NCBI GenBank assembly: GCA_958295765.1
Contig: CATQHB010000001.1
Location: 268,301-332,300, forward strand
DNA: 64,000 nucleotides
Direction: 5' to 3'
Origin: an uncultured Dehalococcoidia bacterium
Lineage (GTDB): Bacteria > Chloroflexota > Dehalococcoidia > Lucifugimonadales > UBA3495
The number at the start of each line of letters is the position of its first letter. Position 1 is the first letter of the stretch. The translations under genes and the position numbers were made by a program. Positions 27,401 to 34,962 of this stretch are shown piece by piece. Under the pieces are notes generated by a model. The model ran no database searches. It was given only the letters and a program-made list of their open reading frames with translations, and was not told the DNA's origin.

Positions 27401-28192
27401 CCCGTCCGGGTCCGGCGGCAATACCGGCGGCGTACTGGTGGCAGTAGTAGTGGCCGTTCCCCCGTCCGGGTCCGGCGGCAGTACCGGCGGCGTACTGGTG
27501 GCCTTGTCCTCCGGGTCAACCGGCGGCGGGTCCGGCGGCAGTACCGGCGGCGTGCTGGTGGCCTTATCCTCCGGGTCAACCGGCGGCGGGTCCGGCGGCA
27601 GTACCGGCGGCGTGCTGGTAGCCTTATCCTCCGGGTCAACCGGCGGCGGGTCCGGCGGCAGTACCGGCGGCGTGCTGGTGGCCTTATCGTCCGGGTCAAC
27701 CGGCGGCGGGTCCGGCGGCAGTACCGGCGGCGTGCTGGTGGCCTTATCCTCCGGGTCAACCGGCGGCGGGTCCGGCGGTGGCGGCGGCGTAGGTGTAGGC
27801 GTAGGTTCCGGTGGCGCCGGTGTAGGCGTTGGAGTAGGTTCCGGAGTAGGTTCCGGCGTAGGTTCTGGCGTGGGTTCTGGCGTGGGTGTAGGTGTAGGTG
27901 CCGGAGTCGGAGTTGGCGTTGGCGTAGGCTCCGGCGTAGGTGTAGGAGTAGGCTCCGGCGTAGGTGTAGGAGTAGGCTCCGGAGTCGGAGTTGGCGTTGG
28001 CGTAGGTTCCGGCGTAGGCTCGGGCGTGGGTGTAGGAGTAGGCGGCGCCGGCGGCGTACTGCTGGCAAAAAGGCCGGCCTCATGGGTCAACCCACTGGTG
28101 GGCTGCGGAAGCAAGCCGGCCACCAGCGCAGCCGCAAAGACGGCCACAACCAGGACGCCGATTATCGTCAACCGGTCAGCAGCGTTGCTCAT
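1..28192 (-). CDS. Giant secreted multi-repeat putative-Ig (He_PIG-like) surface protein, partial at C-terminus
   Basis: One minus-strand frame stays open from the ATG at 28192 to the left edge, giving at least 9,397 codons; the stop lies outside the window. The two ends share the same frame: the first codons read [21 protein letters not shown] and the last visible ones read [10 protein letters not shown]. The order is a hydrophobic signal/anchor segment (about residues 8-30), a Pro/Thr/Glu stalk, eight 20-residue repeats, a region mixing He_PIG domains with modules of the form '[13 protein letters not shown]...FRYTVQA-D-DADGISI', then about 65 He_PIG-type repeats. A typical repeat contains [26 protein letters not shown] and [19 protein letters not shown]. 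The acidic DADGD run suggests calcium binding, as in cadherin-like folds (inference). A role in adhesion or a cell-surface layer is likely from the architecture, but no ligand can be inferred. The start is supported by AAAGG a few bases upstream. The next gene upstream is divergent. Confidence 0.93.
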   Translation of the reverse strand, partial: MSNAADRLTIIGVLVVAVFAAALVAGLLPQPTSGLTHEAGLFASSTPPAPPTPTPTPEPTPEPTPTPTPTPEPTPTPTPEPTPTPTPEPTPTPTPTPAPTPTPTPEPTPEPTPEPTPEPTPTPTPAPPEPTPTPTPPPPPDPPPVDPEDKATSTPPVLPPDPPPVDPDDKATSTPPVLPPDPPPVDPEDKATSTPPVLPPDPPPVDPEDKATSTPPVLPPDPPPVDPEDKATSTPPVLPPDPDGGTATTTATSTPPVLPPDPDGGTATTTATSTPPVAPPDPDGGTATTTATSTPPVAPPVDPEEVATTTPPVLPPAPAVLLRFDAAIEPQTYTAGRAVSVTLPAAVGGAAPLNYRIEPALPEGLAFDSATRVVSGAPARASPSTLYEFIVTDATGDSISLYFFVTVDAAALQQAAATVSGVTITSTAPLEDGSTVPYPAAANIDVDVTFSGPIAVTGSPQLALAIGSRTRQAAYHATATSTVSFRYTVIAADRDGDGISIAANALTLNDGTIQSGGVAVSLGLGSHALGSQTAHQVHGGGASFDGVAAPAYTFEVGTSKTVTLPEADIPEAADFCANGNPGCSPYSLLTTPSLPAGLTFNDLSRELAGTPSATMTATTYTFRVNGDPLGQDDLSFTIEVTNSPPAVSGVSITSTPANGSSYAAAENIDVDVTFSAPVTVTGTPQLALTIGANTRQASMRAASGSTLSFRYPVVAADLDADGISIAAGALTLNSGTITETTGGRAARLDLGTHAVANSASHTVNDTAPSFGAATIESRQLQINGAITPIVLPTASGGDGTVTYTLTPATLPAGLTWTASTRIISGTPTTAAAATTYTWTATDGDADTATLTFSLTTLNPNGPAPDELTRSSTMVNYATGDTLVVLVRYPEKMVVDTTGGTPYLNLVIGDKTRRASYSASQSNTKNAALDSTDPQHYLCFEYVVQADDFDGDGIAIPADGLRLNGATLRTLAAPARDAKWHLGSHAVVSGDSISATMRVNDTVPTFGTVTIANRVYDVNASTTPVVLPTATGGEGSLTYALTPTTLPAGMTWTAATRTIAGTPTATTTATTYTWTATDSDGDEAELTFTIEVRDPAGPAVNNVRDLRYAAPGQPSNADQTNFAPGDTIRIMVSYPGSLTVTGSPQLMLVIGDQKVKASYDATISNEHNGFVRTPPEHRLVFSYAIQSDDWDGDGIAVPRDALLLNGGSIRTNPGGLDVKLSLGTHAIVSGDTTSVKLRVQDTAPRLVSAASARSDVRIPLNESVNIALVGELLGDSPYTFSVTPALPAGLSVGTLDAETNTVTADAPNLVGQTSVSVRRKAFNLYATDRDGDQTLLSSFNLSTGVAVMVDEVAILSGPAANNSYGAGESIEIGVGFDRGLTLLFEENATLSIAVGDNSRAAAFDRVEVTASSTRLVFAYTVVAADRDTDGISIGAAALQRNGAIIRDSATSIDAWLDLAAYTFTNDSSHKVDGSVATAMAVEAVTLTSTPANTAGYDVGEVIKVRVTFTKPVTVTGAPQLALTLGSTQRQAAYQSAASGGDYLGFSYTVATADRDDDGLSIAATALGLNSGTIQDAGGANAPLGLGTQAISNDSDHKVYTPPRVTGVTILSGPGVNGTYDAGETIQLYLDFSQRTSVHGGRAQVALTIGANTRQATWTPDLTGSNRYHVYQYTVTAADEDTNGISIGADALNLPTGVTLRDGVAYEDVALSLGSHAITDASAHTVRDYAPTLPAIPAQHFTAGTAVNFVLPKGAGGNGALIYGISPTTLPGGLTMVVSANATTTLTGTPTAAAVGGPTTYTWMVMDADGDVGMTEFDISIAAANAPQVTDVRIFSTPRAGSGNTYDADATRPIIVDVEFDQEIMVNSPQSGSGVRSQLALEIGSRTVQATLLPTLYGVVCTVNGERRPGSSATDSGCALDYTVLRFQYAVQGTDEDTDGISIPAGALARNDGTIRDRATNAIDAALGLGSHAISNAAGHKVDGGSNVAPVVTGLELIGQATPPASGYQTGEVISINLTFDENIIVTGAPSIALQVGDNTRTAAFDSVVRPEGAGATDPYKTLKFTYTVQTSDYDADGISIGDTLDSDGNVTTHAVTLGAGVTIQDAGGRDATLALGTQAIANDGDFKMFSPPKITGVSVISTPNQDGTYSWSSHLTIAIDYDQDVTYTPASATSTGRRLALGVASGDLVVYPSSMHSRSDRLAFSHDVMHTDLDLDGVSLAADALKLNGGTLRDAQGEDAQIDLTAFTFTNRADAKLDGTKSLLWPVFATTTLTVSNPVVNTAATINLPSPGGDTPLTWSIAPALPAGLTINAATGVISGTPTVETPVTEYTVTVEDAAGVPAGGIGGHDLVNGDTASVNFQMRVTGVKPVVTGISITSSPQQGTTYAASEEVVVGVTFATDITENLLVRGTPRLALKIGSNTRQATYYRTEQSSGTLYFRYTVQSGDVDADGISVAAGALTLGSGVAIRSVRGNDAVTALGIHTIANAAGHKVNGATTAAPTVTGVTVVSEPARGNAYNLGEEIEIRVEFSQAVTVTGAPTLGLTIGTLTRQAAYGQAGSSPRYHYFRYMVQATDTDADGFHTTANALTLPAGAHIRNAVNTDALMGLLSTAQMVSSHAINGLTNRAAFVRGLRITSLPAEGTTYKLGETITAQVRFSKPVTVTGTPRLAIQFTSGDGSGGARYTRSVRAQETDSPDQPHHFWVEFSYTVSNQDYDTDGISIREISLITGSPQIVVGTIVGTGDGGVAAETSVRVMERVWETVNGVSRWVDRVTDHSLNNQASHKADGRQPSLTSLEFYGQPANLTVCNAPDLPYIESAYCDQAGRRDAPSYFEGETVQLLATFSGPVTVTSVNLPLGLASGDVTATSWAYHQPTTHNYTKVLIKYTVQANDLDAAGIAVARRALTGDIRSRTSGNPALLGHDPLGKQTRHAILRRTQAPALIDYATVQSQPYSASAGYDVDEYIRVGVVFDEQVNVTGNPQLSIQVGSNTRTASYVGSNGTILTFRYLVQAGDVDTDGINLPANALSLNGGTINTRRNSLAATITADATAAFAGHRVNGAQNGAPNVTGVAITSIPVAGNTYGAAEAVEVAVTFHKRVAVSTTPQLALTLGSATVQAAVYSQPDDLSVSFRYQVQSADRDLNGLSVAATALTLNSGTINSHSGVAANLGLGAQAITDASGHRVDGRITNRPYFGSIAAKTWYVNRAVAATLPASMGGRGSVAYSLSPALPAGLSFNNATRGIAGTPSALTATTTYTLTARDSRGVIGSATFDITIAQSAVPTFGAQTIADQSWTRAGRITPLTLPTASGGDGTLTYSLSPAFQHGITLTTTAPYTASGVPAGGMAQTQYDWTATDADGETATLSFNVTTASPGVNTPFFGTKTIADQTWTQNQQILPIHAEDWQTPHHRGLPYYRDRIFLPTVEGGGFDSDDPDRFYDSKIQYTISPALPAGVTLATTTRNRLKILPEIGAGQISGTPTVALGRTRYTWTATAPDHDSASLSFYITIAPDLMPYFTGLIDHQNWVQGRAVSGLTLPAATSGDGTLTYSLTPALPAGVTLDAATRAVSGTPTTATSTRAYMWTATDADGDTASLTFNIGVNTPLSFGSQTIGNKHWAQDLAITGFDLPEAMGGDGMLTYSLTPALPAGVATTTTFAVSGTPTAALSSTQYTWKVMDGDGDTASLTFSINVDSMPSFGSTTIPEQFWTKGVNITPFTLPAATGGNGTLTYILEPPPPNGMTISNSRQVSGASSFAQRRRAYELIVWDEDGDSARLSFYVTIDALSSFGAATIADQTWTQDTAITAVTLPQATDGDSPFTYTLSPALPAGVATTTSAAFTLSGTPTAAAANTEYTWTVTDADGDTASLTFDIAVAADLSPSFGSATIANQTWTQRQAITGFTLPTATGGDGSLTYALTPALPAGTTRNASHEVSGTPTGHQAATTYTWKATDADGDAAQLTFTITINDDLSPSFSTTIANQSWRQRDAITAFTLPAATGGDGTLTYALSPVLPAGVSKNASHRISGTPTGKMASTEYTWTATDSDGDSASLTFDIAIDGVPTFGTQTIPDQDWTGGMDITPFNLPQATGGDGMLVYTINPAWPSGISMSDRYRLSGAPDFPRAMQTYTWKVRDEDGDTAQLTFTVTIPPNSYPNFGGADISDKTWTQRQAITGFNLPTATGGNGTLTHTLSPALPAGVTRATTSPYAVSGAPTGHQTETTYTWKATDRDGDATQLTFTITVAEDLSPSFGSTTISNKALTQNKAIPAFTLPTASGGDTPLSYTLSPALPAGLSKNASHRITGTPTAHQTAATYTWKVTDTDGDTAQLTFSIAIAEDLSPTFGAATISNQTWTQNQAITAFTLPTATGGDGTLTYALTPALPAGVATTTSAAFTVSGTPTAHQAATTYTWKATDTDGDTAQLTFTIAIAEDLSPSFGAATISNQAWTQNQAITALTLPTATGGDGTLTYALTPALPAGVSKNASHEISGTPTGHQAATTYTWKASDTDGDAAQLTFTITVAQDLAPTFGSTTIGNKTWTQNQAITAFTLPTATGGDGSLTYALTPALPAGISKNASHWVSGTPTAHQTATTYTWKASDTDGDAAELTFTITIAEDLSPSFSTTISNQTWTQNQAITALTLPTATGGDTPLSYALTPALPAGVSKNASHEVSGTPTGHQTATTYTWKATDADGDAAELTFTITITEDLSPSFSTTIGSKTWTQNQAITDFTLPTATGGDGSLTYALTPALPAGVSKNASHEVSGTPTGHQAATTYTWKATDSDGDAAELTFTITITEDLSPSFSATIANQTWTQNTAITAFTLPTATGGDGSLTYALSPTLPAGISKNASHEVTGTPTGHQTATTYTWKATDTDGDTAELTFSITIAEDLSPSFSTTIANQTWTQNTAIIAFTLPTATGGDGTLTYTISPSLPAGLTKNASHQVSGTPTGHQTETTYTWKASDTDGDAAELTFTITINEDLSPSFSATIGNKTWTQNQAITAFTLPTATGGDGSLTYALSPALPAGISKNASHQITGTPTGHQTAATYTWKATDTDGDTAQLTFTIAIAEDLSPTFGAATIGNKTWTQNQAITAFTLPTATGGDGTLSYTLTPALPAGVATTTSAAFTVSGTPTAHQTATTYTWKATDTDGDTAQLTFTITITEDLSPSFSTTIGNKSWTQNTAITAFTLPTATGGDGDLTYALTPALPAGISKNASHEVSGTPTGHQAATTYTWKASDTDGDAAELTFSITIAEDLSPSFGATTIANQTWTQNTAITAFTLPTATGGDGSLTYALTPALPAGISKNASHQITGTPTGHQAATTYTWKATDTDGDAAELTFTITIAEDLSPSFGATTIANQAWTQNQAITALTLPTATGGDGSLTYALSPSLPAGVATTTPYSVSGTPTGHQAATTYTWKATDTDGDAAQLTFTITIAEDLSPSFGSTTIGNKTWTQNQAITAFTLPTATGGDGTLTYALTPALPAGTTKDASHEVSGTPTGHQTETTYTWKATDGDGDAVELTFTITVAQDLAPTFGSTTIANQTWTQNTAITAFTLPTASGGDTPLTYTLSPSLPTGVATTTPYSVSGTPTGHQPETTYTWKATDTDGDAAQLTFTITIAEDLSPSFGSTTIANQTWTQNTAITALDLPTATGGDTPLTYTISPSLPAGISKNASHRVSGTPTGHQAETTYTWKATDADGDAAELTFTITIAEDLSPSFGSTTIANQTWTQNQAITALTLPTATGGDTPLIYTLSPSLPAGVATTTPYSVSGTPTGYQAETTYTWKATDTDGDAAQLTFTITIAEDLSPSFGSTTIANQTWTQNQAITAFTLPTATGGDGSLTYALSPALPAGVSKNASHEVSGTPTAHQTATSYTWKATDTDGDAAELTFTITIAEDLSPSFGSTTIANQTWTQNQAITALTLPTATGGDGNLTYALTPALPAGLSKNASHEVSGTPTGHQAETTYTWKATDTDGDAATLTFTITIAEDLSPSFSTTIGNKTWTQNQAITGFTLPTATGGDGSLTYALTPALPAGVSKNASHEVSGTPTGHQAATTYTWKATDTDGDAAELTFTITIAQDNTPSFSTTIGNKTWTQNQAITGFTLPTATGGDGTLTYALTPALPAGVSKNASHEVSGTPTVHQAETTYTWKATDTDGDAAQLTFTITIAEDLSPSFGSTTIANQTWTQNQAITALNLPTATGGDGTLTYALSPALPAGLSKNASHEVSGTPTGHQTATTYTWKATDADGDAAQLTFTITVAQDLAPTFSTTIGNKTWTQNQAITAFTLPTATGGDTPLTYTISPALPTGVATTTPYSVSGTPTGHQAETTYTWKATDADGDAAQLTFTIIIAEDLSPSFGATTIANQTWTQNAAITALDLPTATGGDTPLTYTISPALPAGTTKNASHRVNGTPTGHQTETTYTWKATDTDGDATELTFTITIAEDLSPSFSTTIGNKTWTQRQAITAFTLPTATGGDGSLTYALSPALPAGVSKDNSHEVSGTPTGHQAATTYTWKATDGDGDAATLTFTITIAEDLAPSFSTTIANQTWTQNAAITAFTLPTATGGDGTLTYSLSPTLPAGVATTTSAAFTVSGTPTVHQTATTYTWKATDADGDAAQLTFTITIAQDNAPSFSTTIGNKTWTQHQAITGFTLPTANGGDTPLSYALSPALPAGLSKNASHEVSGTPTGYQAETTYTWKATDADGDAAELTFTITIAEDLAPSFGLTTIANQSWVQNQAITGFTLPTATGGDGTLTYTIDPPLPAGVTRATTTPFAVSGAPTGYQGATTYTWTATDADGDTASITFDISVDGRPSFATTIPNQSWRQYDPINAFDLPVSATGETPLSYALSPALPAGVTRATTTPFTVSGTPSVKLAIATTYTWTAQDADGDTVSLTFTIQIDGVPSFGDQSIDNQYLKIHAEIEPFDLPLATGGDGDLTYTLSPALLPVGLTRATTTPSRVSGTPTLLDPVERYTWTARDADGDTASLSFNLAVTSFVVEPRDKADKPDEDDADPPAFLDLIDDQSWTQRQPITAFLLPQSDGDDGSLTYTLSPALPAGVTATTTEQRVRVSGTPTEPMSRTQYKWSVFNAAGDEAAILFYVQVDGVPTFGSQTIADQSGTQRQPLTAFTLPEAADGDTPLTYTLSPALPAGLTRATTTPFTVSGTPTGHQAATTYTWTATDADGDAVELTFTITIAEDLSPSFGAQTISNRTWTQRQAITAFTLPTATGGDGTLTYALSPALPAGVATTTEAAFTVSGTPTGHQAATTYTWKASDADGDEVELTFTITIAEDLAPSFGATTIANQTWTQNAAITALDLPTATGGDTPLTYTISPALPAGLSKNASHRVTGTPTGHQAETTYTWKATDTDGDAVELTFTITIAEDLSPSFGAATIGNQTWTQRQAITAFTLPTATGGDGTLTYALTPALPAGVTRATTTPFTVSGTPTGHQAATTYAWKATDTDGDAVQLTFTITVAQDNAPSFSTTIGNQTWTQNQAITAFTLPTATGGDGSLTHTLTPALPAGVSKNASHRISGTPTGHQAATTYTWKATDADGDAAQLTFTITIAEDLAPTFGSTTIANQTWTQNTAITALDLPTATGGDTPLTYTIGPSLPAGVTKNASHQVSGTPTGHQTATTYTWKATDADGDAVELTFTITIAQDLAPSFSTTIANQTWTQNAAITAFTLPTATGGDGSLTYALSPTLPAGVTKNASHEVSGTPTGHQAATTYTWKATDADGDAVELTFTITIAEDLSPSFSTTIAAQTWTQNTAITAFTLPTATGGDGSLTYALSPTLPAGITKNASHEVSGTPTGHQTATTYTWKATDTDGDATQLTFTIIIAEDLSPSFGAMTIANQTWTQNTAITALDLPTATGGDGSLTYALSPALPAGITKNASHRVTGTPTGHQTATTYTWKATDADGDAAELTFTITIAQDNTPSFSTTIADQTWTQNTAITVFTLPTATGGDGSLTYALTPALPAGVTKNASHEVSGTPTGHQTATTYTWKATDTDGDAAQLTFTITIVQDNTPSFSTTIADQTWTQNTAITAFTLPTATGGDGSLTYAITPALPAGVSKNASHRVTGTPTSHQTATTYTWKATDADGDAAQLTFTITIAEDLAPSFGATTVANQTWTQNAAITALDLPTATGGDTPLTYTISPALPAGLSKNASHRVTGTPTGHQTATTYTWKATDGDGDAAQLTFTITIAQDNTPSFSTTIANKTWTQNQAITAFTLPTATGGDGSLTYTLTPALPAGVSKNASHRISGTPTGHQTATTYTWKATDADGDAAELTFTITIAQDNTPSFSATIGNKTWTQNTAITAFTLPTATGGDGSLTYALTPTLPAGTTKNASHQVSGTPTGHQTATTYTWKATDADGDATQLTFTITIAEDLSPSFSTTIANQTWTQNTAITAFTLPTATGGDGTLTYALSPALPAGVSKDNNHQVTGTPTGHQTATTYTWKATDADGDAAQLTFTITIAQDNTPSFGATTIANQTWTQNTAITALDLPTATGGDGSLTYALTPALPAGVSKDASHEVSGTPTSHQTATTYTWKATDADGDAAELTFTITIAEDLSPSFGSTTIANKTWTQNQAITAFTLPTATGGDGSLTYALSPALPAGISKNASHQISGTPTGHQTATTYTWKATDTDGDAAELTFTITIAEDLSPSFGSTTIANKTWTQNQAITAFTLPTATGGDGTLTYALSPALPTGTTKNDSHRVTGTPTGHQTATTYTWKATDADGDAAELTFAITVAQDNAPSFSTTIANQTWTQNQAITAFTLPTATGGDGSLTYALSPALPAGISKNASHEVSGTPTGHQTATTYTWKAADADGDAAELTFTITITEDLSPSFSTTIGNKTWTQNQAITAFTLPTATGGDGTLTYALTPALPAGVSKNASHEVSGRPSGYQAATTYTWKATDADGDAAELTFSITIAEDLVPSFGAQTIANRTWTQNQAITAFTLPTASGGDTPLVYTISPALPAGMSKNASHQVSGTPTAHQAATAYTWKATDADGDAAQLTFTIAIAQERVINPADLTPTFGAQSIADQSWTQRQAITGFTLPTATGGDGTLTHTLSPAWPAGVSKNASHAVSGAPTGHQTATTYTWKATDADGDEAELTFTITIAEDLSPSFATTIGNQSWTQRRAITGFTLPTATGGDGTLTHTISPALPAGVSKNASHRISGTPTGYQGAATYTWTATDVDGDTAALTFTITIARRPGTTGPTPEDREPTFGAQTIADKSWTQRQQISGFTLPTATGGDGPLTYTLSPALPNGLSQNASHRVTGTPSGHQAAATYTWQATDVDGDSAELTFTITIAKDLSPAFATTIANQSWAQGRAITAFTLPTASGGDGTLTYTLSPALPAGISRNASHQVSGTPTGHQAAATYTW
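18400..27240 (-). other. Diverged mixed-module part of the giant protein
   Basis: This part of the giant gene alternates ordinary He_PIG domains with about fifteen copies of a second module. That module has a core of the form '[27 protein letters not shown]' followed by '[24 protein letters not shown]'. Copies are clear near 20.2, 20.6, 22.1, 23.6, 25.5, 26.15 and 26.8 kb. The spacing is irregular and DNA similarity between copies is low, in contrast to the homogeneous array downstream. I recognise the module as common in giant bacterial surface proteins but cannot name its family with certainty. Confidence 0.75.
27301..27780 (-). repeat. Eight exact-length 60 bp tandem repeats in the stalk of the giant protein
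   Basis: Eight consecutive 60 bp units encode a Pro-rich 20-residue repeat. The five N-terminal copies (27481-27780) read roughly [20 protein letters not shown] and are almost identical in DNA. The three following copies (27301-27480) read [19 protein letters not shown] plus one residue. Such Pro/Thr/Asp repeats are typical of extended wall- or envelope-spanning stalks. Copy number is likely to vary between strains because the units are long, identical and in frame. Confidence 0.9.
27781..28060 (-). repeat. Pro-Thr/Pro-Glu low-complexity stalk
   Basis: Short units encode [21 protein letters not shown] sequence directly after the N-terminal hydrophobic segment of the giant protein (about residues 45-137). 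The repeats are 6 bp and 12-18 bp multiples. The composition suggests an extended, possibly O-glycosylated linker that lifts the repeat domain from the membrane. Confidence 0.85.
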
Positions 28193-28278
28193 ACTACGCC
28201 TTTAACAGCTTTACTGCTGAGCGGTACATCCCGTCGATGGAAGCAGGCAACGCAGACTCTACCCACAGCCATTTTCTC

Positions 28279-28293
28279 GGGGGGGGGGGGGGG
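28279..28293. repeat. G15 homopolymer upstream of the giant gene
   Basis: Fifteen consecutive G on the plus strand, followed by A and GGGGG. It lies 87-101 bp upstream of the ATG of the giant surface protein, so in that gene's leader or promoter region. Two further long poly-G tracts occur at 32373-32393 and 56427-56442, and all three are preceded by TCG. It could be a slipped-strand phase-variation tract or a sequencing/assembly artefact. Confidence 0.85.
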
Positions 28294-28533
28294 AGGGGGA
28301 ACTAAGCATCACCATACCAGGCGGAAACCCTCTCACACCCATCACTGTACCGGGGGGCATAAACAATAGCAATCATAGGAGGCAAAACCTCTCTTATACC
28401 GAACCAATCTGCTCAGGCAGAAATTAAGATTATGGGGGCCAATCCCCCGCAAGTCAACACCCAAACACCCGATTTATGGTGAACCGGGATGTTATGGTAG
28501 TTGGCAACCGCAGCATAAACCGGTCATCATCAA

Positions 28534-28630
28534 CCGTCGTTCCGGCGAAAGCCGGAATCCAGAACTCTCAGTAGCCGGCCTCCGCTTTTCCGGGGGATTT
28601 CCTGGATTCCGGCTTTCGCCGGAACGACGG
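28534..28630. repeat. MITE/REP-like palindromic element, copy 1
   Basis: About 29 bp terminal inverted repeats, beginning CCGTCGTTCCGGCGAAAGCC and ending with its reverse complement, flank a variable core of about 40 bp. Other copies are at 30576-30671, 41407-41504, 48311-48408 and 53407-53504. There is no ORF inside, so it would be non-autonomous. Confidence 0.85.
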
Positions 28631-28933
28631 TGGCCGGGGTAAGAGGCGTTGCCCGGCGCTCATGGTGAACCCTATACCCGCTCATGGTGAGCTTGTCGAA
28701 CCACCGGGTTATCCTACGCCCGGCAACCATGAGCGGATGTATGACTACACAACCGCTTGGCCCGCCGCCGTTTATGATAGGCAATAGCAGCGGCGACGTG
28801 CTATTATTGAGGCCGGGCCGCCGGAAAGCGGACTTCCGTTGACCAGGGCCGGGGCAGCTACAACTGCATAATTGGCGTATTCGGCGCCGGCAACTTAGCG
28901 CGGTTGGACGCCATCGGGCAGGAACGATAAATT

Positions 28934-29629
28934 ATGACTTCAACTACTTCAGTTCAGAACGCTGCCGCCGGGGGCGCGGAAGACTTGGCCCTCCGGCGCC
29001 CGCTGTCGGTCAACATCCGGCCCATCCTGGAGTCGGTGGACGGGCTGCTTACCGATGCCGAGGTTGATGCCTGGTTTGAGGGTCTCGACCGGGTGAACGA
29101 GGGGCGGGGCTTTTGCCTGGAGTTGACCGCCGAGGGGGAGTTGGTAATCAGTCCGATGGTGAATATCGATGGCCTTTTTGCCGAAACGGAGTTAATCACC
29201 GATTTGAGAATCTGGTCCCGGGAGTACGGCGGTTATGCTTTCGGCGCCAATGCCAATATGCGGTTGCCCGATGGCTCGCGGATCCGGCCCGACGCCTTGT
29301 GGCTGTCCCCGGAGCAGACGGCGGCGATGCCGCCGGTGTCCGCCGGGGGCGCAATCACGGTTTGCCCGGCCTTTGTCGCCGAAATCGTGTCCGGCACCGA
29401 CACCCTGCCGCCCTTGCAGCGCAAAATGGAGCGGTACATCGCCAACGGCGCGCAACTGGGCTGGTTGATTGACCCCTACCGGCGGCAGGTTCACTGCTAC
29501 CGCCCGGATACGGAACCGGAGTTGCTGGAGGCCCCGGAGACGGTGAGCGGCGAGTCGGTATTGCCCGGTTTCGTGTTTGAGGTAGGCCGCCGGATTTTCG
29601 ACCTGCACCGGCCGGCGCCGCAGGGGTAG
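28934..29629 (+). CDS. Uma2 family (DUF820) PD-(D/E)XK endonuclease-like protein
   Basis: A 231-residue protein. The Uma2-like core shows LELTAEGELVISPMV, then RIRPDALWLS and CPAFVAEIVSGTD, the positions where the family carries its conserved Asp and Glu of a restriction-endonuclease-like fold. The C-terminal part (YIANGAQLGWLIDPYRRQV) also matches the family. Uma2 proteins are abundant, often in many paralogues, in Chloroflexota and cyanobacteria; their biological role is poorly known. The ATG at 28934 follows AGGAA about 9 bp upstream. It is the first gene of the plus-strand arm but has no clear functional link to the glycan genes after it. Confidence 0.88.
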   Translation: MTSTTSVQNAAAGGAEDLALRRPLSVNIRPILESVDGLLTDAEVDAWFEGLDRVNEGRGFCLELTAEGELVISPMVNIDGLFAETELITDLRIWSREYGGYAFGANANMRLPDGSRIRPDALWLSPEQTAAMPPVSAGGAITVCPAFVAEIVSGTDTLPPLQRKMERYIANGAQLGWLIDPYRRQVHCYRPDTEPELLEAPETVSGESVLPGFVFEVGRRIFDLHRPAPQG

Positions 29630-29719
29630 GCGGCCTGACAGCAACGGCACCCCCCCCGTAGGAGACTCCCCACCATAGATACTAGAACGCTGAAAAGGCT
29701 GGTTCGCAATACCCTCCCT

Positions 29720-30508
29720 GTGCCGGTGTCTAACCGGCTCCGCCGGGTGGCCCATGCGCGGCGGCTTGGCCGGGCGCCGGCGGTGGCGGTGGACGTGACC
29801 CCGCTGCCTTGGGCGGCGGAGATTTCCTTCCCGGAACTGCTCCGGGGCGACGGTATTGCCGACGGTTGGGCCAATGCGAAAACATCAATAGCTGAAGTTT
29901 TCGGGGCAGCGGCGTTGAGCCATGCGATGGACGCTGAAAGCTGCCGGAGTCTCTACTACCTGATTCGCCGTTTTCAACCCCGCGCCCTGCTGGAAATCGG
30001 CACCAACTGCGGCGTATCCACCCTATACGCAGCTATGGCGATGCAGGAGTACCGGCAGGATGACACCCCGCCTCGGCTGGTCACCGTGGACTTGTTCGAC
30101 GTGAACAACCCGCTCTTGGCTGAGGCGCAGCATTACGGTATCGCCACGCCACCCCGGGAACTGCTGGAACGGCTGAACTGCGCCGGCCTGGTCGAGTTTG
30201 CCATTTCCCGCTCTACGGACTACCTGAACCGGCGGGACGGGGAGTTCGACTTCATTTTGATGGATCACGCCCCCGACGCGGACATTGCCTACCGGGACAT
30301 CGCGCTGGCAATCCAGGCCCTGCGTCCGGGGGGACATTTATTGTTGCACCCCTACTTTCCCGGCGGGAAACCCCTGCGGCGGGGAGAGCGGGTTTACCCC
30401 GGCTTTTACCTGGCCGTAGGACGGGCCGGCGCCGGCCTGGTTGCGATGCCCTGCCCCACCGCCGACGGGTTAAACCGCACCAGTTTGGCCCTGATGGTTA
30501 GGGAGTGA
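29720..30508 (+). CDS. Class I SAM-dependent methyltransferase (Methyltransf_24-like)
   Basis: About 262 residues from a GTG start. SAM-binding motif I is LLEIGTNCGVSTLYAA (about residues 91-106), followed by an acidic VTVDLFD at the end of strand 2 and DFILMDHAPD near motif IV. This is the pattern of small-molecule or sugar O-methyltransferases next to polysaccharide genes. The start is uncertain. A good Shine-Dalgarno (AGGAGA, 29660-29665) lies too far from the GTG but about 9 bp before an in-frame ATA at 29675, which would add 15 residues. A C8 run at 29650-29657 precedes it. The substrate is unknown; a sugar of the surface glycan is plausible. Confidence 0.78.
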   Translation: MPVSNRLRRVAHARRLGRAPAVAVDVTPLPWAAEISFPELLRGDGIADGWANAKTSIAEVFGAAALSHAMDAESCRSLYYLIRRFQPRALLEIGTNCGVSTLYAAMAMQEYRQDDTPPRLVTVDLFDVNNPLLAEAQHYGIATPPRELLERLNCAGLVEFAISRSTDYLNRRDGEFDFILMDHAPDADIAYRDIALAIQALRPGGHLLLHPYFPGGKPLRRGERVYPGFYLAVGRAGAGLVAMPCPTADGLNRTSLALMVRE

Positions 30509-30575
30509 AAACGGTAAGTCGGGGGGTGAGGGTGGCGGGGAGTGGCGGTATAAACCGGTCATTCCGACTATACCA

Positions 30576-30671
30576 CCGTCGTTCCGGCGAAAGCCGGAAT
30601 CCAGAATCCTCGATAGCCAGCCCGTTCTTTTCCGGGGATTTCCTGGATTCCGGCTTTCGCCGGAACGACGG
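30576..30671. repeat. MITE/REP-like palindromic element, copy 2
   Basis: A 96 bp element with the same terminal inverted repeats as copy 1, between the methyltransferase and the radical SAM gene. It fills most of the 298 bp gap there. On transcription it would form a long hairpin and could act as an attenuator (inference). Confidence 0.85.
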
Positions 30672-30806
30672 TGGCCCTGATTGCCTGGTTTGACATAATT
30701 AAGACGCTATTTCCCTTGGTAAAAGGATGTAAATACCCCGCCCGATTTGGTAATATGACCTTGACCAGTCCCATGCCAGTACCACGCCAGTCCCCGGTAG
30801 GAAGTT

Positions 30807-33374
30807 ATGGATGTGCAACGCGCTAAAACCCCGGCCCCCGGCGCCGGGCGGGTTATGCTGATTGAGCCGCCTTTCAAGCGGCTCTACCATGACCAGGCCT
30901 CGCTGGTAAAGTTCCCGCTGGCCTTGGGCTATCTGTCCGGGGCGGTGTTGAAGTGGACCGATTGGGAGGTGCAAGCCTACAACGCCGACTTCAACCCGCG
31001 CAAGAAGGCGATTTCCCTGGACAACGTAACCCGAATCAAGGAGGGGATGGAGCGTTACCTGCGGACGCTGGCCGACCCGGCGGCGCCCATCTGGGCCGAA
31101 ATCGGCGCGGCCATCCGGGAGTTCCGGCCGGACGTGGTGGGACTGAGCGCCAAGACCCAGAACTTCCCTTCGGCAATGCGGGTGGCGCGCATCGTCAAGG
31201 AACATAACCCCAACACGCTGGTGGTGCTGGGCGGCCCCCACGCCACCCTGTCCACCCAGGCGGCGCTGGACGATTGCCCCGACATTGACCTGGCGGCGCC
31301 GGGCGAGGGCGAGTTGACCCTGGTGGAACTGCTCCAGGCAAGGCAACGGGGCGTACCGCCGGACCAGGTGCCGGGGCTGGCCTACCGCCAGGGCGACCGC
31401 GTCCGGTTCACGCCGCCGCGCACCAATATGGCCGACCTGGACCAGTTGCCCTTTCCGGCGGAGGCCGCGCCCCAGGTGTTGCGGGACTACGCCAGCTACC
31501 CCGCCGAAGCCTTCGGTTTCGTCTTTTCCGCCCGGGGCTGCCCCTACAGTTGCACCTTCTGCGAATCCAAAGCCATCTGGACGCAAACCACCCGCTGGCG
31601 CTCTCCGGCTAACGTGGCGCGGGAACTCCGGCTGCTGATGGAACGGGGCGTTAAGTACGTCTATTTCGACGATGATACCTTTGGAATCCGGCAGGAATAT
31701 ATCCAGGAACTGTGCGGCTTGATTGAAACCGAGTGTCCCGGCCTCAAGTGGGGCTGTGAAATAACGGTGGGCGTGGTCAAGGCGCCGTCGGTGGAGTATA
31801 TGCGCCGGGCCGGCTGCGTGCGGGTCAATATCGGCGTCGAGTCGGGCAACAATCAAATACTGCGCAGCGTTAAGAAGGGGCATACCATTGAGAAGGCGTA
31901 TCCGGCGGTGGACTTGTGCCGGCAGGCCGGCATTGAAGTGGGAACCTTCTTTATGATTGGGTTCCCGGAGGAGACCGAGGAGACGCTGCGGGACACGCTG
32001 ACCGCCATCAAGAAAATCAACGCCGACAACATTATGCTCAGCATCTTTACCCCCTATCCCGGCTCCGAGTTGTTCCAGGTGTGCCAGGATTTGGGCGTGG
32101 TGGACGATAACTTTGACATCACGATGCACAACCACCAAAGCCCGGAAAACTGCTTTACCGCCTACATCCCGCCGGAGCGTTTCAAGGAACTGGTGCGGGA
32201 GACGGCGGACGTGGTGGGGCGCAAGAACTACCGGGGCCGCTGGCGCCGGGTAGGGCGGATGCTGCTCCACCGGGACTTTTATCGCACCCGGCGCATGGCG
32301 CGCCAGTTCCTCCTTACCCGCGCGGCCCGCTATTCCCCCCGCGTCCTCGGACGCCGCCAAACCCAAAAAGTCGGGGGGGGGGGGGGGGGGGGGCGGATTT
32401 TGACGGAAATTCGGCCCGCGCTCGGCAGGGACGGTAGCCTCCGAATGGACACTTTGCGTTTTATAACCCGCTCTTTACCCCAGCCGGCCAAGCAGGTCTA
32501 TCGGCGTCTTTTCGGCGACGAGCAGTGGTTCCTGGCGGTGAACGCCGGCCGGCCCCTGGCCGATTCCCTGCTGACCGGGGCGGCGCCGGCGGCCCGGCTG
32601 AAGGTGCATCACGCCCCGCATGGGCGTTTCTGGGCCGACCCGGTTCCCATAGTCGTGGACGGCCAGGTTTGGGTGTTCTTTGAGGATTACTCTTTTGCGG
32701 CAAAGAAAGCCGTCATATCCTGCGCCCCGGTGTCCGCCGCCGGCGATTTGGGTGAAGTCGCTACCGCCCTGGAATGTCCCTGGCATCTCTCCTACCCCTT
32801 TATTTTTGAGCAGCAGGGCCAGCTTTACCTGATTCCCGAAACCTGGGACGAGCATCGGGTTGACCTGTGGCGCTGCCGCCGGTTCCCCGACGACTGGAGC
32901 CGGGAAGGGACGCTGCTGGACGGCGTGAGCATGGGCGACCCGACGCTGCACTGCCAGGACGGGAAACTCTGGCTGTTCGGCACGGTGAGCGAGGCGCGGG
33001 CGCAGGCCAATGACGAACTGCATATTTATATGGCCGACGCCCTGGATGGAACGTGGCGGCCTCATCCGGCCAATCCGGTGGTGTCCGACCGCCGCCGGGC
33101 CCGGCCGGCCGGCCGGCTGTTTTCCAAGAACGGCGGCCTGATTCGCCCGGCCCAGGATTGCGGCGGACGCTACGGGGGCGCGGTAGTCCTCAACCGGGTG
33201 GCGGAACTGAACGAACATTCCTACGCCGAAACCCCCATTGGCCGCCTGGACAATTGCGGGCTGGCCGGCAACCGGGGCACCCACACGGTCAACTACGCCG
33301 GCGGCCTGGAGTTCCTGGACGGGCGCACCCGGGCGCGCCTGGCAAATGGTCATAGCCGGGAGAACGGCGGTTGA
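30807..33374 (+). CDS. B12-binding radical SAM protein fused through poly-Gly to a GINT1-like (GH43-like) glycan domain
   Basis: An 855-residue frame with two unrelated halves. The first (about 1-520) has an N-terminal cobalamin-binding fold (PDVVGLSAKTQN, VVLGGPHATL, APGEGE) and a radical SAM core with the CxxxCxxC cluster motif in RGCPYSCTFCES (about residue 244), as in B12-dependent methylases and cyclases. The second (from about 545) matches the N-terminal domain of glucosamine inositolphosphorylceramide transferase 1-like proteins, with HGRFWADPVPI, VWVFFEDY and LSYPFIFE, a GH43-like five-bladed propeller seen in bacterial glycan loci. Between them the DNA has 21 consecutive G, read as Gly. 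An in-frame ATG at 32445 could start the second half separately, so these may be two genes joined by the tract. The start is ATG 30807, or GTG 30813, which fits GGTAGGAAG better. The stop overlaps the start of the next gene (TTGA). Confidence 0.8.
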   Translation: MDVQRAKTPAPGAGRVMLIEPPFKRLYHDQASLVKFPLALGYLSGAVLKWTDWEVQAYNADFNPRKKAISLDNVTRIKEGMERYLRTLADPAAPIWAEIGAAIREFRPDVVGLSAKTQNFPSAMRVARIVKEHNPNTLVVLGGPHATLSTQAALDDCPDIDLAAPGEGELTLVELLQARQRGVPPDQVPGLAYRQGDRVRFTPPRTNMADLDQLPFPAEAAPQVLRDYASYPAEAFGFVFSARGCPYSCTFCESKAIWTQTTRWRSPANVARELRLLMERGVKYVYFDDDTFGIRQEYIQELCGLIETECPGLKWGCEITVGVVKAPSVEYMRRAGCVRVNIGVESGNNQILRSVKKGHTIEKAYPAVDLCRQAGIEVGTFFMIGFPEETEETLRDTLTAIKKINADNIMLSIFTPYPGSELFQVCQDLGVVDDNFDITMHNHQSPENCFTAYIPPERFKELVRETADVVGRKNYRGRWRRVGRMLLHRDFYRTRRMARQFLLTRAARYSPRVLGRRQTQKVGGGGGGGRILTEIRPALGRDGSLRMDTLRFITRSLPQPAKQVYRRLFGDEQWFLAVNAGRPLADSLLTGAAPAARLKVHHAPHGRFWADPVPIVVDGQVWVFFEDYSFAAKKAVISCAPVSAAGDLGEVATALECPWHLSYPFIFEQQGQLYLIPETWDEHRVDLWRCRRFPDDWSREGTLLDGVSMGDPTLHCQDGKLWLFGTVSEARAQANDELHIYMADALDGTWRPHPANPVVSDRRRARPAGRLFSKNGGLIRPAQDCGGRYGGAVVLNRVAELNEHSYAETPIGRLDNCGLAGNRGTHTVNYAGGLEFLDGRTRARLANGHSRENGG
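32373..32393. repeat. G21 homopolymer inside the radical SAM/GINT1-like frame
   Basis: Twenty-one consecutive G, read in frame as seven Gly. Loss of one G would bring a TGA into frame just after the tract. Gain of one G would stop the frame at a TAG near 32434. Either change cuts the protein after the radical SAM half, so tract length decides whether the fusion is made. Confidence 0.9.
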
Positions 33375-34489
33375 GTCGGGAAGGGTCGGCCCAGGAGCGG
33401 GCAGCGCCGGTAAAGCTGCTGCTCATCGGCCCACTGCCCGGCAAGCCGGCCTCCCTGGGCGAACCGATCGGCGGGGCCAGAGTAACCTTTGCCGAGGCGG
33501 TGCGGGAGTTGCCCCGGCGCGGCTTTGACCTGGACCTCATCAACACCGCCCGGCCCCGGCCCAACCTGCCCCGCTGGAAAATCCTGAGCTACGAACTGCT
33601 TACCTTTGCGCGGGTGGTCTGGAGCGTCCTGCGCCGGGCGCGCCGTTCCGACCTGGTATTCTTTCACCTGTCGGCCTACTCGGCGCTGACGGCGGCCACC
33701 ACCATCTGGGCCTTGTGCCGGCTGCTGCGCCGCCCCCTGGCCCTGCGGTTCTTTGGCGACAGCCTCTACTTTACCTACCACCGCTACGGGCCGGCCCGCC
33801 GCTGGCTGATGGACCGTACCTTTCTCCGCGCCCCCCTGGTCTATGAGGAACGGCAGACCCGCCGGGAGTTCAGCCGCCGGGACAACTTTCGCTGGCTGGC
33901 TAACACCCGGGACCTCAGCCCCCCGGAAACCGGGCCGGAACGGGATCCAGACCGGGGTAAGGTACGCAAACTGCTGTTTATGGGCCAGCTCAGGATGGAA
34001 AAGGGGTTAGCCGAGGCCCTGGACGCCGGCCGTTCCCTGCCTGAGGACTGCCAACTCCGGGTGTTCGGCCCTCGGATGCCCAACACCGACTTTTCCCTGT
34101 TTGAGGGCCACCCCCGGGCGACCTACGGCGGGGTGCTGGAGCCGGCGGAGGCGCCCCGCGTTCTGGCTGAACACGACCTGCTGCTGTTCCTCAGCTATCT
34201 GAGCAGCGAAGGCACGCCGGGGGTGATTATCGAAGCCTTCCAGTGCGGCGTGCCGGTGATTGCCACCGCGATTGGCGGCGTCCCGGAGCAGGTGGAACAC
34301 GAAAAGAGCGGGCTGCTGGTGGCGCCCCGCTCCGTCCCGGAGTTGCAGGCGGCCCTGGCCCGGCTGCTGGATGACCCGGCCCTGTACCGCCGGCTGTCCG
34401 CCGGGGCCAGGGAGCGGGGCGAGTTCTACCGGCCGGGGGGCCATTTTGACCGGCTGGCCGAGGAGTTGCGGGAATTGGCCGGCAAATAG
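33371..34489 (+). CDS. GT4-family glycosyltransferase (paralogue of the 53771 gene)
   Basis: About 372 residues, GT-B fold. The C-terminal donor-binding half has KLLFMGQLRMEKGLAEALDA, ATYGGVL and the GT4 E-x7-E region in GTPGVIIEAFQCGVPVIAT, followed by GGVPEQVEHEKSGLLV. The TTG start overlaps the preceding stop (TTGA), implying translational coupling with the radical SAM/GINT1-like gene. It is clearly paralogous to the minus-strand GT4 at 53771-54862, sharing for example FRWL-NTRDL and DFSLF-GHPRATYGGVL. The stop codon and the last codons lie inside the terminal inverted repeat of a mobile-like element. It probably adds a sugar to a lipid-linked glycan in the cytoplasm; donor and acceptor are unknown. 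Confidence 0.88.
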   Translation: MSREGSAQERAAPVKLLLIGPLPGKPASLGEPIGGARVTFAEAVRELPRRGFDLDLINTARPRPNLPRWKILSYELLTFARVVWSVLRRARRSDLVFFHLSAYSALTAATTIWALCRLLRRPLALRFFGDSLYFTYHRYGPARRWLMDRTFLRAPLVYEERQTRREFSRRDNFRWLANTRDLSPPETGPERDPDRGKVRKLLFMGQLRMEKGLAEALDAGRSLPEDCQLRVFGPRMPNTDFSLFEGHPRATYGGVLEPAEAPRVLAEHDLLLFLSYLSSEGTPGVIIEAFQCGVPVIATAIGGVPEQVEHEKSGLLVAPRSVPELQAALARLLDDPALYRRLSAGARERGEFYRPGGHFDRLAEELRELAGK

Positions 34490-34716
34490 GTATTCTCAAC
34501 ACGAGTTGATGTTCTGACCGGAATACTCCGGCGGCCGGTAGGGGCGGGTTTATAACCCGCCCGACCCGCAACGGCAGAATCATTCGGGTAACGGAATCAT
34601 CGTATCCGACCTATCCTTGCACCGGAGCTTGGGCGGGTTATAAACCCGCCCCTACCATCCAAAGGAACCGGTACGGGTAAGGAACACCAACACCGGTTGA
34701 GAATACCTATTTGCCG
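34480..34716. repeat. Inverted-repeat element overlapping the GT4 stop codon
   Basis: Perfect 21 bp terminal inverted repeats: CGGCAAATAGGTATTCTCAA plus C at 34480-34500, and its reverse complement at 34696-34716. Inside is a second inverted pair of GGGGCGGGTTTATAACCCGC type (34540-34562 and 34631-34655). The left repeat supplies the last codons and the TAG of the GT4 gene. There is no ORF inside. Confidence 0.85.
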
Positions 34717-34942
34717 TTATTCTCAACCGGCGTGGGGGTTCCTTGCCCGGCCTTAGTGGACGGTAGGGGCGGGTTTATAACCCACCCAGGCTCCGGGGCA
34801 AGGATATTTCAGCTATGGCTACATTCGTTCCGCAAAATGACCTTGCCCTGGCGTGGCGGACGGGTTACAAACCCGCCCCTACCGGTGGCCGGCCGGCCGC
34901 CGGAGTTTTCCGGCCAGAACGCCAACTCGTGTTGAGAATACC
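34717..34942. repeat. Second inverted-repeat element of the same family
   Basis: This follows the previous element directly. It begins TTATTCTCAACCGGCGTGGG and ends near 34942 with the related CCAACTCGTGTTGAGAATAC plus C. It again contains GGGGCGGGTTTATAACCC (34765-34782) and its inverse near 34861-34880. The two elements fill the gap between the convergent arms of the glycan locus and may act as a bidirectional transcription barrier (inference). Confidence 0.75.
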
Positions 34943-34962
34943 AAGCAAGGAAGTAGGGCTAT

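Larger units (their letters stand above)
28193..28933. other. Divergent intergenic region
   Basis: This 741 bp gap separates the giant gene (minus) from the Uma2 gene (plus), so it must hold both promoters. It contains the G15 tract, a 97 bp palindromic element (28534-28630) and one or two copies of the short repeat CGCTCATGGTGAGCTTGTCG (28679 onward; partial copy near 28657). An inverted ACCATGAGCGG lies near 28727. I see no convincing gene and no clear -35/-10 pair. Confidence 0.6.

Noticed and set aside
27264..28205. Gly/Ser/Val-rich plus-strand frame of 313 codons
   Set aside because: Antisense of the Pro/Thr stalk; low-complexity shadow.
28530..28784. 84-codon minus-strand frame in the intergenic region
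   Set aside because: It is made of the palindromic element and the short GAGCTTGTCG repeat; no protein similarity is visible.
30699..32366. 555-codon minus-strand frame
   Set aside because: Antisense to the radical SAM gene, whose CxxxCxxC and B12 motifs are clear on the plus strand.
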